The notes: a model not told the origin generated them from the sequence alone. Positions 48,251 to 57,825 are shown, counted from the stretch's first letter. The stretch is 64,000 bases of DNA from Pirellulales bacterium (GCA_022841705.1 JALHQZ010000001.1:1736001-1800000), one strand, 5' to 3'. Translations and numbers: made by a program.

Positions 48251-49321
48251 CTATCGCAGGGGTTGGGAAGTGGCCACGGCGATCGTGCGGCCCTTGTCAC
48301 CCACGCAGCAGTAAAAATGGTACACCACGCCGTCGTGCTTCAGCAGCCACGGTTTGTGGGCGTAGGTTTCGTCGAAGGGTTCGCTCGGTTCGATGAGGTT
48401 GGGGCCAGTCCACTTGGTCCAGTTCACCAGATCGTGAGAAACGGCGAAGGTATCGAACGCTTGCTTCCCCCAGCCGGCGCCGAAGTAGACCATCACCCAC
48501 AGGTCGCCCATGCGGATGAGCTGCGGATCGCCGGAAATTGATGCGCCCTTAGGTTTGGTTGGAAGGTTTTCCACCACCGGGCCGGCGCCGTACCGAGTCC
48601 ATTTTCGGAGGTCACTCGACACCGCGATGCCGATGCGTTCAATCCACTGCCCGGGCTGCTTGGCGTTGTAGAACATCACGAATGGTTCGCCGAGCGTGCG
48701 CACGGCATCGTGAAAGATGAAACTTTTGTAGAGCGTTTTTTGCTCGAAGGGCCGGGCCTCATCATCGCTCGGCTGCATGACGGGATTTTCGGCAAGCCGC
48801 GTCCACGGTTCGGGGTTCGTCGGGTCGGTCGTCCAGGCGAGGCCGATGGATAGTGGATCGGGTTCGTAGCCTTGCTTGTTCCCGCCGAAGTAGCTGAGCC
48901 AGTATTTGCCATCGTGCTGGCCGATGGCGTTCGTGCCACCCCAGGTGGTGTCGAAGAGCGCGATGCCGCCGTCCGCTTGCCACTGGTCCCAGCCGGGCTG
49001 GCCCTTCGACAGAATCGTGCCGACGATCTTCCAGTCGAGGAGATCATCACTGGTGGCCAGGCGGGTCTCGTAGCCAACCTTATCTTCGATGCTCACGAAG
49101 ACCATCCACCACTTTTCGTTGTGCCGAAAGACAGTGGGGCAGTCGTACATCTCGCCCTTGTTCGGCATGAGCACGGGACCGAACTTGTGCGGCGTCTTGA
49201 GTTCGTCGTACACGCGCTGCATCTCCGGCTCAGATACTTCTTTCGACCAACTTGGTTGGATAAGAAGAAAGCTAACCGCGATAGACGCGAAAAGGCGCGA
49301 AAGAAGTTGGTAGCAAGACAT
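48251..49321 (-). CDS. GH43-like secreted five-bladed-propeller hydrolase
   Basis: 356 residues. A signal peptide (1-26; LFASIAVSFLLIQPSWS) is followed by a beta-propeller of the GH43/GH32/GH130 type: GEMYDCPTVFRHNEKWWMV, SIEDKVGYETRLATSDDLLDW, HDAVRTLGEPFVMFY and YAHKPWLL. The acidic residues of the catalytic pocket (Asp in YDCPTVF, and others) appear present but cannot be proved without alignment. It may act on arabinose- or galactose-bearing side chains. The ATG at 49321 is preferred for its signal peptide. An ATG at 49390 overlaps the end of the upstream GH106 gene (ATGA) and would add 23 residues. Its signal peptide is encoded by a repeat arm (see findings). Confidence 0.75.
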   Translation of the reverse strand: MSCYQLLSRLFASIAVSFLLIQPSWSKEVSEPEMQRVYDELKTPHKFGPVLMPNKGEMYDCPTVFRHNEKWWMVFVSIEDKVGYETRLATSDDLLDWKIVGTILSKGQPGWDQWQADGGIALFDTTWGGTNAIGQHDGKYWLSYFGGNKQGYEPDPLSIGLAWTTDPTNPEPWTRLAENPVMQPSDDEARPFEQKTLYKSFIFHDAVRTLGEPFVMFYNAKQPGQWIERIGIAVSSDLRKWTRYGAGPVVENLPTKPKGASISGDPQLIRMGDLWVMVYFGAGWGKQAFDTFAVSHDLVNWTKWTGPNLIEPSEPFDETYAHKPWLLKHDGVVYHFYCCVGDKGRTIAVATSQPLR

Positions 49322-49408
49322 TTCTTCTGGGCTTTTGAGTGAGTGCTGAATGGACGGATTGGAGTTGATCGCTTTCGCTTTTCGCGTCATTTCGCGTCTT
49401 TCGCGGTT
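49274..49408. repeat. inverted pair of AACCGCGAAAGACGCGAAA-type repeats
   Basis: The plus-strand segment 49274-49303 matches the minus-strand segment 49408-49379 at 27 of 30 positions, forming inverted arms around about 75 nt. The left arm lies within the signal peptide codons of the GH43-like gene; the right arm holds the last codons of the GH106 gene. Similar short tandem heptamer-type repeats (AACCGCGAAAGACGCGAAA) are known from other bacterial intergenic regions. Confidence 0.75.
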
Positions 49409-52400
49409 AATTCTTCCGCTTGCAGCGAAACGGGGCCGAGGAGGCCGAAGGGGTCGGGGGATTGGCTGGCGAACTCGTACGGGGCGGTCATCCAGGTGGT
49501 GCGCTTCGCGGGCGGCAGCTTTGATTCGTGGAGCAAACGGTTGCGCCAAGTGCTCATCACGCGGACCGTTAGCTTGTTGTCGCCTGGGCGCACGTGCTGA
49601 TCGATCCGCACGCGGTACGGCGAAGTCCAGGCGATGCCACAAGCTTGACCGTTGAGCTCGACTTCTGCGGGGCCCGTGACGGCGCCAAGATCGAGCCAAG
49701 TGACACCAGATCGCTCTAACTCGAACTTGGTTTCGTACGCCGCTTGGCCGCTGAATTGTTTCACTTGTTCATCGAGTTGCCCCAGCTCGGTTAGCTGTTT
49801 AAGGCGCCGCGCCGCGGGCACAGCAACGTTGGGTTGATGCGGGATGAAACGAACATCCCACGTTAAACTCTGTGGGCGGCTTGTGAAGTTCGGCTGTTGA
49901 GTTGAACTGACCGTCGGCTGCTTCGGCAGCACAATGAAGCAGGACTCAAAAGGTTGCACCATGATACTGACTCGAGTGCGGTCACTGCTCGGAGTGAATG
50001 GCAGCGTGTCGATCTCACCCGTGAGCGGATGCCACACTTCGACCAATTGAGCTTGCTGGCGGAGTGACAGCTCCAGCGTGCGCGCACGTTCGGCTTGGTT
50101 GGCGATGAGATAAATCTCGCCCCACTCGGCGGTGCGATGCGTCCACGCGACTTCCACTGCTAGTGCATTTCCTTCACTGGCGACAAAGTCGGGAGGAATG
50201 CACTCGGCGCGATCGAAGGTGCCTTGGGCGGCGGAAACGACGGGCAGAGTTGCGCGCGGATCGAGGGACTTCAGGCCATCCACCACGAGCATTTGGACAC
50301 CCTCTTCGGCGAGACGAGCGAGCGTCTTGGCGGTGTCGCGGCTGACGGCGTTGGCGAGCGGAACCGCGCGGGTTGGTTGCGGGACGATGAGCAGGTGGTA
50401 AGCTGCGCCGCCGGGAAACGTCAGCTTGCCGCCGCGAACGATCGCTAGGTTGCGAAGCGCGGCGCAGGAGACAGTGTCGTACTTGTGGCCGGCGAGGGGG
50501 TCCAGCCATTCCGCAGCGCCGGAAATGTTGGCGGCATGTTTCACGCCGCGCGGCGATTCGGTGATAGGTTGATTCTCGTTCGCCAATCGCGCGCGCAGCG
50601 TGCTGGCGGTTGGTTCGGCGATCAGCCCCGGCACGGCGCCCTGCAGTTGATCAGGCCGCCACGCCCGGGAAGGGATGTTCTCAGGCGCGAGAATGGCAAT
50701 GTCCACCACGGGTTCGCCTTGCTGCAACAGCCACTGGCAGCGGGCGAGATAGTCGGTGAAGCCCCGGGCCATGGGGAGCCAAGTCTGTTCGCGACCAAAG
50801 TGCGTACCGATGGCGCCCAGGGTTATGCCGGGGTAGCGATCGGGCCAGGGGTTGTGCAGCATTACGTGCAGCGTGAGTTGGTTCACGCCCACTGCAAAGT
50901 GCCGATCTGCCAGCGGTTTGAGCAACGCCGGCGTTTCGTTCCACTCTATCCGAAGCTGCGTGAACGCCTCGGCGCCGATCACCCGCTTGCCGAAGACATG
51001 GGCGGCGCTCACGGCGTCGAGAATGTCGTTCGGTTTGTCGTGCGTGGGACTCTTGAGCCAAAACTCGCCCATCGGTTGGTCGAGGTGGACGAAGTGCGCC
51101 AGGCCATCGCCCACCATCGTGGGCGCCGTGCATTCGCCGCTGAAAGTAAAACCGCCCGCGCGAGCCTTGCCGGCAAGCGTTCCGTAGTACTTTTCGTCGA
51201 GCAGCTCGGCGATGGTGGTGCGGATGTCGCCGAGGACGCGCTCCGATTCGCTGGCGCTGTCGATCGGGTAACCGGCCAGCAGCGGCAAATACTTGGTGAG
51301 GTTGTAGCCGCGGCGACGTTGGAATTCGCCGCCGAAACCGGGGGTCCAGTTTTGGCTGCCGCACTCCCAGCTATCGACGTGCAGCCGCGAGAGGACCCGC
51401 GGAGCGAGCTTGGGGCCGACGCGGCGCACCGCTTCGCCAAACCAGCGTTGGTATTGCAGCTCGGTGGCTTTTGCGCTGAGTTTGTCGCATTCGAGACCCG
51501 GCGCCGCGGCGGTGGCGTTCCGTTTGCCGGTGCTGGTGTGGCCAATGCGGAGAATGCTCCACTCGCCCGCGGGAGGTGACCAACTCAGCTGGCCAGTCGG
51601 TTCCAGCTTGGGGGTGAGGTCAAGGATGTTCTGTTTGGAGATGCAATCGCGGGGCAAAATCTGTTCGGCGGTTGAGGACGCGCTAAGTCGCCAAGCGATG
51701 GCGGACTTGCCTTCAATATTGTCGATGCGGGGTTCACTGAGCAGATGGATTTCCTTCAACTTAAGGACGGGGGCCCACTTGGCGGAATCGAGGTCCTCGG
51801 CGCCGGGTTCCGTGCCGACAGGTGTCCAGCGGAAGCGGAACTGGCGCGCGGTGGTCGCGGGGAAAGCGTGTGTCACTGGGCGGCCTTCGTCCTGCCAGCC
51901 GTGCCGCGGCGGCGAAAGCTGCGCGACTTTGCGGTACGACTGGCCATTATCACTCGCTTCGATGGTGAAGCGTTGGCACTGCGAGTTGGCGCCGTCGGGA
52001 GTGATGGTGACGCAGCGGGCGGTGAAGGGTTCGTCGAACTCGTATTCAATCCAACAGGGCGATTCACTGCGGAAGCGCACTGGGTTGCCGGGCTTCGCGA
52101 GCGCTGCGGGTTCTTGATCGACCACGCTGCTTGTAATGGTCACGGGCTCCGTTGCCGACGAATTCCCCGCGCCGGGGGGCGTGGGAAACGCGAGCACGGC
52201 GATGTCACGATAAAAACCTTCGTGAGTCGGTGGTTGTAGCAGCTCGATCTTCGCATCGCCGGTCGAGACGTTCGTCACACTCCAAGTCACTTCCTGCATC
52301 GAAAGTTCCGGCGTGATCCACGGGCCGCCCGCGGTGGCGAAGCCATCGCAAATGTGAAAACCGAGTTCGAGACCCAGCCGGTCGGCTTCCTCCACGGCAA

Positions 52401-52704
52401 ACCTGACCAGTTCCCACCACGGTTCGGTGTTCGGCAGCACTGGCGGCTCAATGTGCGGCGGGTCGGTCGGGCCGTTGATCGTCATCAGATAGGCGCCGCC
52501 GAGGCCGGCGTCGCGCATCGCCTCCAGATCGGCGGAGATGCCTTCACGGGTGACCGCGGCGTGCATCCAGTACCAAAAGACCCACGGCCGCGCAGCGGCG
52601 GGCGGAGTGCGGAAGTGTTCGGCGGGCGTTGGCTCGGCTACGCAGCAGGCAGCAGGCGGCAGGCAGAGGGCAGCGAACAAGAGGTGATGAAGAAATCGGT
52701 TCAT
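49387..52704 (-). CDS. alpha-L-rhamnosidase, GH106 type
   Basis: 1105 residues, secreted (signal peptide about 1-24). The opening FRTPPAAARPWVFWYWM, then VTREGISADLEAMRDAGLGGAY, is the signature of the GH106 family, which removes alpha-L-rhamnose from rhamnogalacturonan and related glycans. The core TIM barrel is followed by a galactose-binding-like module (ITPDGANSQCQRF) and further beta-sandwiches; the long C terminus includes GEIDTLPFTPSSDRT. The last codons (LTAKDAK then TGA) fall in the repeat arm. It is transcribed away from the PL1 lyase gene, from a shared 145-bp region containing a perfect palindrome. Catalytic glutamates are not identified by eye. Confidence 0.88.
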   Translation of the reverse strand: MNRFLHHLLFAALCLPPAACCVAEPTPAEHFRTPPAAARPWVFWYWMHAAVTREGISADLEAMRDAGLGGAYLMTINGPTDPPHIEPPVLPNTEPWWELVRFAVEEADRLGLELGFHICDGFATAGGPWITPELSMQEVTWSVTNVSTGDAKIELLQPPTHEGFYRDIAVLAFPTPPGAGNSSATEPVTITSSVVDQEPAALAKPGNPVRFRSESPCWIEYEFDEPFTARCVTITPDGANSQCQRFTIEASDNGQSYRKVAQLSPPRHGWQDEGRPVTHAFPATTARQFRFRWTPVGTEPGAEDLDSAKWAPVLKLKEIHLLSEPRIDNIEGKSAIAWRLSASSTAEQILPRDCISKQNILDLTPKLEPTGQLSWSPPAGEWSILRIGHTSTGKRNATAAAPGLECDKLSAKATELQYQRWFGEAVRRVGPKLAPRVLSRLHVDSWECGSQNWTPGFGGEFQRRRGYNLTKYLPLLAGYPIDSASESERVLGDIRTTIAELLDEKYYGTLAGKARAGGFTFSGECTAPTMVGDGLAHFVHLDQPMGEFWLKSPTHDKPNDILDAVSAAHVFGKRVIGAEAFTQLRIEWNETPALLKPLADRHFAVGVNQLTLHVMLHNPWPDRYPGITLGAIGTHFGREQTWLPMARGFTDYLARCQWLLQQGEPVVDIAILAPENIPSRAWRPDQLQGAVPGLIAEPTASTLRARLANENQPITESPRGVKHAANISGAAEWLDPLAGHKYDTVSCAALRNLAIVRGGKLTFPGGAAYHLLIVPQPTRAVPLANAVSRDTAKTLARLAEEGVQMLVVDGLKSLDPRATLPVVSAAQGTFDRAECIPPDFVASEGNALAVEVAWTHRTAEWGEIYLIANQAERARTLELSLRQQAQLVEVWHPLTGEIDTLPFTPSSDRTRVSIMVQPFESCFIVLPKQPTVSSTQQPNFTSRPQSLTWDVRFIPHQPNVAVPAARRLKQLTELGQLDEQVKQFSGQAAYETKFELERSGVTWLDLGAVTGPAEVELNGQACGIAWTSPYRVRIDQHVRPGDNKLTVRVMSTWRNRLLHESKLPPAKRTTWMTAPYEFASQSPDPFGLLGPVSLQAEELTAKDAK

Positions 52705-52765
52705 TGGCGTTTCATCTTAACCAGCGCAGCAGCCTGTCAACGAGCCTTGTTTCTGGCCAGACACG

Positions 52766-52780
52766 TTGACCACTGGTCAA
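52766..52780. promoter_or_regulatory. candidate operator, perfect palindrome TTGACCACTGGTCAA
   Basis: Seven-base arms TTGACCA and TGGTCAA flank one central C. It lies in the 145-bp space between the divergent GH106 (start 52704, minus) and PL1 lyase (start 52849, plus) genes, 62 and 69 bp from the two starts, where a repressor or activator could act on both. A transcription factor of the LacI, TetR or other dimeric type would fit such symmetry; none is encoded in the window. Confidence 0.5.
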
Positions 52781-52848
52781 TAGGGCCGAAAGATGAAACG
52801 CTTGATCCTCAGTGGGCGATCAATAATTCTTCAGGGGTTAGGTCAAAA

Positions 52849-55047
52849 ATGCGACGAAGCGTACCGCAGTTTTTCTTGGGCCTGTTCCTCTGCGCTCCCG
52901 TTGCACTTGGCGCCGGTCCGCTTCGCGTGGACCTGAGCGCCGCGACGGGTCGAAGCGATGCGGAGACGTTTCGCTGGCAGGAGTGGGAAGTCGGCGAAGC
53001 TCACGAGAGTGGGCTATACGTCGATAACCTGTCAATCGTTCTCTTTTCCGATACTAAAAAATCGATTCTCGGATTTCTTCACAAGGCCGCGCTAGCCAAG
53101 GGTTCGACGCCCCTGTCGGCGGATGGCGTGTGGAGCGAAGGCCCGGTCGAATTGGAAATTAACGGGTTGGCGCCGGGTGAGCACACCGTCGCGACGTTTC
53201 ACAATTGGCCGACACGCTCACATAACGGTCCACTGACCGTCTCCTACGGCGATGAGTCGGTGATGGTGACGCCCACCGTTGACGCCGCCCACGATGATGA
53301 AGCAGCCAGTGCCTTCCTCACGTTCACGGTGAAAGCGGAAGAGCCCATCGTGCTGCGCATTGCGGCGGCCGACGAGCAGGCAGCGGTCGTGCTGAACGGT
53401 TTCGAGATTGATGCGCCGCGGCCGGACACGAAAGCGCTGCGCCCCACTCCAAGTGACTTCGACGAACATGTCGCCGGGGAGACGGGCGAAGTAAAACTCC
53501 GGTGGCGCGGGGCAAAGTCGGCGGTGAAGTATCGAGTCTGGTTCGGGCATGATCGCGATTGGAATGCGGCATTTTCACAGGTGATGAGCGCTAGTTCGCA
53601 AGCGCAGGATTTGGGCGAAACGACAGTTCAAGAAATGACGGTGAAGGTGGCGCCGCACAATTCACTTGAGCATTACTGCTGGCGCGTCGATTCCATCGCG
53701 GCGGATGGAACCGTGACACACGGCGATGTGTGGTCGTTCCGTGTGCGGAAGCTCGCGTTTCCCGGCGCGGAGGGGTACGGCCGGTTCGCCATTGGCGGGC
53801 GCGGCGGGAAGGTGGTGAAAGTGACCACGCTGGCCGACAATGGCCCCGGGAGTTTGCGGGCAGCGCTCGCCGAGAGCGGGCCGCGGACTGTGGTGTTTGA
53901 TGTATCCGGGCGGATTGATCTCAAAAGTCGCCTCGGCATCCGCGATGACTACGTAACCATCGCTGGCCAAACGGCGCCCGGAAATGGCATCTGCATCTCG
54001 AACTACAACCTCGGCATGTTGGGCTCGCACGATGTGATTGTGCGCTACGTCCGCGTGCGCCCTGGGAACACGTCGGGCGAAACGCTCGACGGCATGGGGA
54101 TGGCGAGCAGCGACCATTCGATCATCGACCACTGCTCGATCAGCTGGACTCACGATGAAGCGTTCAGTTCGCGCGGCGCGAAGAACATCACCTTACAGCG
54201 AACGCTCATTTCCGAGGCGCTCAATATCGCTGGGCATCGCAAGTACGAACAGGGGAAACAGCACGGTTTCGCGGCTAGCATCGGCGGCGATATCGGCAGC
54301 TTCCACCACAATTTGCTGGCTCACTGTGCGGGGCGCAACTGGAGTTTAGCGGGGAGCATCGACCAAGCGAACATCCACGCCGGACGGCTCGACATTCGCA
54401 ATAACGTGGTCTTCAACTGGGGCCACCGCACCACCGATGGCGGCGCCAAGCAGGTGCAGTTTGTCAATAATTACTACAAGCCGGGCCCCGCGACGCAGGT
54501 GTTTCACGTGCTCAAACCTGAACGCAACCACGCCTTCGGCCCGCAGGATTATTTCGTCGCCGGCAACGTAATGGAAGGCAAGTACGGCGCCAACGAAACA
54601 CTGGCCGGCGTCGTTGAACCGCCCGGCGAGCCGCTGGCGAAGTTTGTCTATCCACAACCGTTTTTCGAGTGCTTTGTGAACACGCAGTCTGCCTATGAGG
54701 CATTCGAGGATGTGCTGGCCGATGTCGGCTGCAACTTCCCGGCGCTGGACGCTCACGACCAGCGCGTGATTGAAGAAGTTCGCACCGGTAAGGTCAAGTT
54801 TAAGGGGAGCGTGAGCGGGATGCCCGGGCTGCCCGATTCACAAGACGACGTCGGCGGCTGGGACGAATACCCTGAAGTCCATCGGCCAGCTGATTGGGAT
54901 TCCGATGGCGATGGGATGCCCAGTGCGTGGGAACAGGAGCACGGGCTTAATCCCGCCGATGCGAGCGATGGTCCGCAGGATACCGATGGCGATGGGGAGA
55001 CGAATGTGGAGGAGTATTTGAACGGGTTAGTGGAAAACCATCACTAA
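52849..55047 (+). CDS. secreted pectate lyase-like protein (PL1)
   Basis: 732 residues. A signal peptide (1-21) leads a beta-sandwich domain (about 25-190) and an FN3-type domain (about 195-290; KYRVWFGHDRDWN). The right-handed beta-helix lyase region follows (about 300-620): FPGAEGYGRFAIGGRGG, VFDVSGRIDLKSRLGIRDD, APGNGICISNYNLG, IVRYVRVRPG, HSIIDHCSISWTHDEAFS. The C terminus carries calcium-binding thrombospondin-3/EF-type repeats (DWDSDGDGMPSAWEQEHG, DTDGDGETNVEEY), a plausible anchor or Ca2+ module. It cleaves de-esterified pectin by beta-elimination, if active. The ATG at 52849 is selected for the signal peptide. Its stop codon interlocks with that of the convergent isomerase-like gene. 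Confidence 0.9.
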   Translation: MRRSVPQFFLGLFLCAPVALGAGPLRVDLSAATGRSDAETFRWQEWEVGEAHESGLYVDNLSIVLFSDTKKSILGFLHKAALAKGSTPLSADGVWSEGPVELEINGLAPGEHTVATFHNWPTRSHNGPLTVSYGDESVMVTPTVDAAHDDEAASAFLTFTVKAEEPIVLRIAAADEQAAVVLNGFEIDAPRPDTKALRPTPSDFDEHVAGETGEVKLRWRGAKSAVKYRVWFGHDRDWNAAFSQVMSASSQAQDLGETTVQEMTVKVAPHNSLEHYCWRVDSIAADGTVTHGDVWSFRVRKLAFPGAEGYGRFAIGGRGGKVVKVTTLADNGPGSLRAALAESGPRTVVFDVSGRIDLKSRLGIRDDYVTIAGQTAPGNGICISNYNLGMLGSHDVIVRYVRVRPGNTSGETLDGMGMASSDHSIIDHCSISWTHDEAFSSRGAKNITLQRTLISEALNIAGHRKYEQGKQHGFAASIGGDIGSFHHNLLAHCAGRNWSLAGSIDQANIHAGRLDIRNNVVFNWGHRTTDGGAKQVQFVNNYYKPGPATQVFHVLKPERNHAFGPQDYFVAGNVMEGKYGANETLAGVVEPPGEPLAKFVYPQPFFECFVNTQSAYEAFEDVLADVGCNFPALDAHDQRVIEEVRTGKVKFKGSVSGMPGLPDSQDDVGGWDEYPEVHRPADWDSDGDGMPSAWEQEHGLNPADASDGPQDTDGDGETNVEEYLNGLVENHH

Positions 55048-56471
55048 CACACCTGCACCATTTCCATCCCCAACAGCGACCCCAGCTTCCGCAGCTTCGA
55101 GCCCATGTGCCCCACCCCCACCGCGCAATGGTGCGCCGGGCCGTGGCTGTTCCAGGTTTCGACGAACTGCCGAGCGCCGCAGGGAAAGCGGTAGCGGCTG
55201 TTAGTGTTGCCGATTTCGAGAATTGGGCCCGGCACGCTTTCGGCGTGGGCGGTTAGCAATTTGAGCTTTCCATCAACCGTTTGTACGACGGAAAGCAGCG
55301 TTACAGGGCCGTGTTTGACGCTCATCTCCACCGACAGCCCGCGGCCCACTTTGCCGTGGTAGACCTCGAGCGGCCGAACTTTGGTTTTGCCTTCGGCAAT
55401 CGCCAGGTGTCCGGGGCCGTCGTGCCCCATCAGCACCACGTCGTCATTGAAGTCAATGGCGTAGTACTCAGTGAACGAGCCGCCAACACCGAAGAGGTCG
55501 AGAATTTTCATCGCCTGGACGTTTTTGATTTCTAGTTCCCCCGCGACAGGCAAGTGTCGCGCGGTGAGCAGCGACGCCGCCAGAATGATTGAGCTGAGCG
55601 TATCCTCATTCGGCGCGTTCCCTGTGCCCATGTAGTAGTAGGCGAGTGACCCGAGCTGGCGCACTTCGACCAGTTGATCGAGCGCCACCGATGTGCGTGC
55701 CGCACGCTCTAGCTCGGCCGGCGCACAATCGGGTTGCACCGCGAACTGTTGCTGAAACAGGTTCACGCGTGCTGAAATCTCGGCGGCTGAGACCTGTTCG
55801 CGCAGAGCGGACAGTTCGTCGACTTCGAGCATTTCAATATGCCCCCCGAAGTACGCGCATTGCTGAGTGAGATCGGAGTAGATATCGAGCATTCCGCCGT
55901 AATAGTGGCCCATCACGCCGAGGCGATTGTGCTCCATGCCGTAGGCGACTTGGGCGGCTTCGATCCACTCGTCAACTTCCCGCCAGCACTCGGGGTCATT
56001 CTCCAGAACCCCAGTGACTTGATGGAACGGAATCCGCGCGCGGTTGAAGACGTTGGCGATCTCTGGCGCCGGGCAGGCGGCACAATAGGCCAGCCATTCG
56101 CCGGTCATTTTGGTGCGATCACCGAGCGCGTTGAGCTGGGCGTAATCGAGCGCAGCGGTCGGTTGCAAGTTAAGAATCACCACCGGGCATTTCGCGCGCC
56201 GCACAGCCGGCAGCACGGTGGACGAGAGCGCGTAGGTGGTGATGTAGAGGAAGATAAGATCGACATCCGCGCGGCGAAACGCGTGGCCGGCGGCGAGCGC
56301 CTTTTCAGGCGAGTCCACCAGACCGAGGTTCACTACATTAACACCGGGTCGTCCCAAGCGTGCGGCGACCGTTCCGACATAGCCCTCGAGTCGCGCTTGC
56401 AAGCCGGCAAACTGCGGCCAGTACGCTTCGAGGCCAATGCCAAACAAACCAACTCGGAGTTGATCGTTCAT
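55044..56471 (-). CDS. L-fucose/L-arabinose isomerase-family protein
   Basis: 475 residues, cytoplasmic. The N-terminal VGLFGIGLEAYWPQF with VDSPEKALAAG and the TTYALSSTVLPAVRR, then NLQPTAALDY, follow the ketol-isomerase superfamily that interconverts L-arabinose, L-fucose or rhamnose aldoses and ketoses. Metal-binding residues include the His/Glu near MGHYYGGMLDIYSD and GNAPNEDTLSS. The ATG at 56471 follows AGGA and fits the first strand. It would turn the sugars released by GH106, GH43 or GH2 into ketoses for further catabolism. No kinase or aldolase is nearby. The stops of this gene and the PL1 gene overlap (55044-55047), a convergent arrangement. Confidence 0.85.
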   Translation of the reverse strand: MNDQLRVGLFGIGLEAYWPQFAGLQARLEGYVGTVAARLGRPGVNVVNLGLVDSPEKALAAGHAFRRADVDLIFLYITTYALSSTVLPAVRRAKCPVVILNLQPTAALDYAQLNALGDRTKMTGEWLAYCAACPAPEIANVFNRARIPFHQVTGVLENDPECWREVDEWIEAAQVAYGMEHNRLGVMGHYYGGMLDIYSDLTQQCAYFGGHIEMLEVDELSALREQVSAAEISARVNLFQQQFAVQPDCAPAELERAARTSVALDQLVEVRQLGSLAYYYMGTGNAPNEDTLSSIILAASLLTARHLPVAGELEIKNVQAMKILDLFGVGGSFTEYYAIDFNDDVVLMGHDGPGHLAIAEGKTKVRPLEVYHGKVGRGLSVEMSVKHGPVTLLSVVQTVDGKLKLLTAHAESVPGPILEIGNTNSRYRFPCGARQFVETWNSHGPAHHCAVGVGHMGSKLRKLGSLLGMEMVQVC

Positions 56472-56835
56472 AAAGGAATCCTGACGTTGGGAGGGAGGTC
56501 GTCGTTTGATCATCGGTGCTGCTCCAACGCTTTCAAACACTCATAAGTTTAAAGCGGGAATGGAGGGCTTTGCGTTTTTAGGCTGAATCGCTGCAGAAGT
56601 CTAGCGTTCTTTGTCTGAAAAAAAGGCAGTCGATTGCATGCGGAATGCGTTCAAACTGTCTATCCTGAAAAGAAGTGGACCGCGGCGCGAGCTGCGCTTC
56701 CGAACACGTTAACTGCTCTTCAACCGGACTGCTTCTTAACCAAGTAGCTTAATTCTTGTCACGCATCGCGAGTGATTTGGCTTAAGCTCGTGACGCCTTT
56801 TGTCTGCCATCTTCGACTTCTAGAGGAATCGTCTA

Positions 56836-57825
56836 ATGAAACTGACATGCTGCCGATTGCTAGCTGTAGGGCTAGTGAGCTTTACCGGGACGCTCGCGTC
56901 CGCCGCCACAATCATCCCGACCAATTTGGGTCCCCTTGGAGCTGACGCGGAACTTCGCGATGAAGCTCCGGGAACCAACCGCGGAGCCAACTTCGAGCTT
57001 GCCACGCGGATCGCCAACAACGGCACCGTGGCTGGCGGCAACGACGGCGGCGACCGTGGTAGCGAAATGTACCTTCGATTTGACATCCGCAATGTGACCC
57101 CCGCGATGCTCAGCGCTCCCATTACCCTTCGGATGCACTATGGACGCAACGGTATAACCGCTGCGCGCACATCCGATCCGCCGGCGCCGGGCGGCGTGCC
57201 GACCAAGTTTGTGACGATCGACTATCGCGGGCTCAAGCCCTCGCTCAGCGATGGGTGGACAGAAGCGGGGATCACCTACCTCAACGCTCCGGGGCTCACG
57301 AGCGATGGTGAGCAAGGCACCCGCGACTACAACTCGGATCTCTCGCTGCTCGGCTCGGCCTCCTTGCCGGGAGTGTATCCCCAAAGCCATTTGCCGGTTG
57401 GGGGATCGTTAGATTTTGTGAATGCCCCGGGAAGCGCGCTGCACACGTTGATCGCGAATTCGCTGGGCGTCGCCAACTCCGTGACCATTGTCGCGGCGGT
57501 GAATCACAGAGGCGTCACTGGAGTTGATCCTTCGAGTTGGATCAATTTCAACTACGTGTTCATCCCGAAAGAGGTAACGATTCTCAACAATACACTCGGG
57601 CAACCTAACCAGTTGAATGATACAGGGTATCAGCCTGACGTCACGGTCGTGCCCCTGCCGAGCCCGGCGCCGGGGAGCCCGTTCTTGAACATGAGTAACG
57701 CGAATGGCGAGTTCTCGCCGAAGTTGATTTTCTCTGACCCCGTCATACCCGAGCCGGCCAGTGTGGTGATCGCCGCGTTGGGAGCACTTGGCATGGGCGC
57801 CGCCCTGCGACGGAAAGCGAGCTAA
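56836..57825 (+). CDS. PEP-CTERM surface protein (DNRLRE-like)
   Basis: 329 residues. A signal peptide (1-24) is followed by ATIIPTNLGPLGADAELRDEAP and GANFELATRIANNG; the ADAELRDEAPGTNRG segment resembles the D-x-x-L-R-D pattern of the DNRLRE domain that packs into beta-sandwiches. The rest is beta-rich with a poorly ordered part near residues 200-270. The C-terminal IPEPASVVIAALGALG plus RRKAS is a PEP-CTERM sorting tail. AGAGGAA precedes the ATG. The 365-bp gap upstream holds no gene that I can see. It may be an adhesin or matrix protein on the cell surface, next to the PL1 locus. Confidence 0.82.
   Translation: MKLTCCRLLAVGLVSFTGTLASAATIIPTNLGPLGADAELRDEAPGTNRGANFELATRIANNGTVAGGNDGGDRGSEMYLRFDIRNVTPAMLSAPITLRMHYGRNGITAARTSDPPAPGGVPTKFVTIDYRGLKPSLSDGWTEAGITYLNAPGLTSDGEQGTRDYNSDLSLLGSASLPGVYPQSHLPVGGSLDFVNAPGSALHTLIANSLGVANSVTIVAAVNHRGVTGVDPSSWINFNYVFIPKEVTILNNTLGQPNQLNDTGYQPDVTVVPLPSPAPGSPFLNMSNANGEFSPKLIFSDPVIPEPASVVIAALGALGMGAALRRKAS

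Noticed and set aside
51410..52117. Long plus-strand open frames inside the GH106 gene
   Set aside because: They lie antisense to a gene with clear GH106 motifs and lack any signal of their own.
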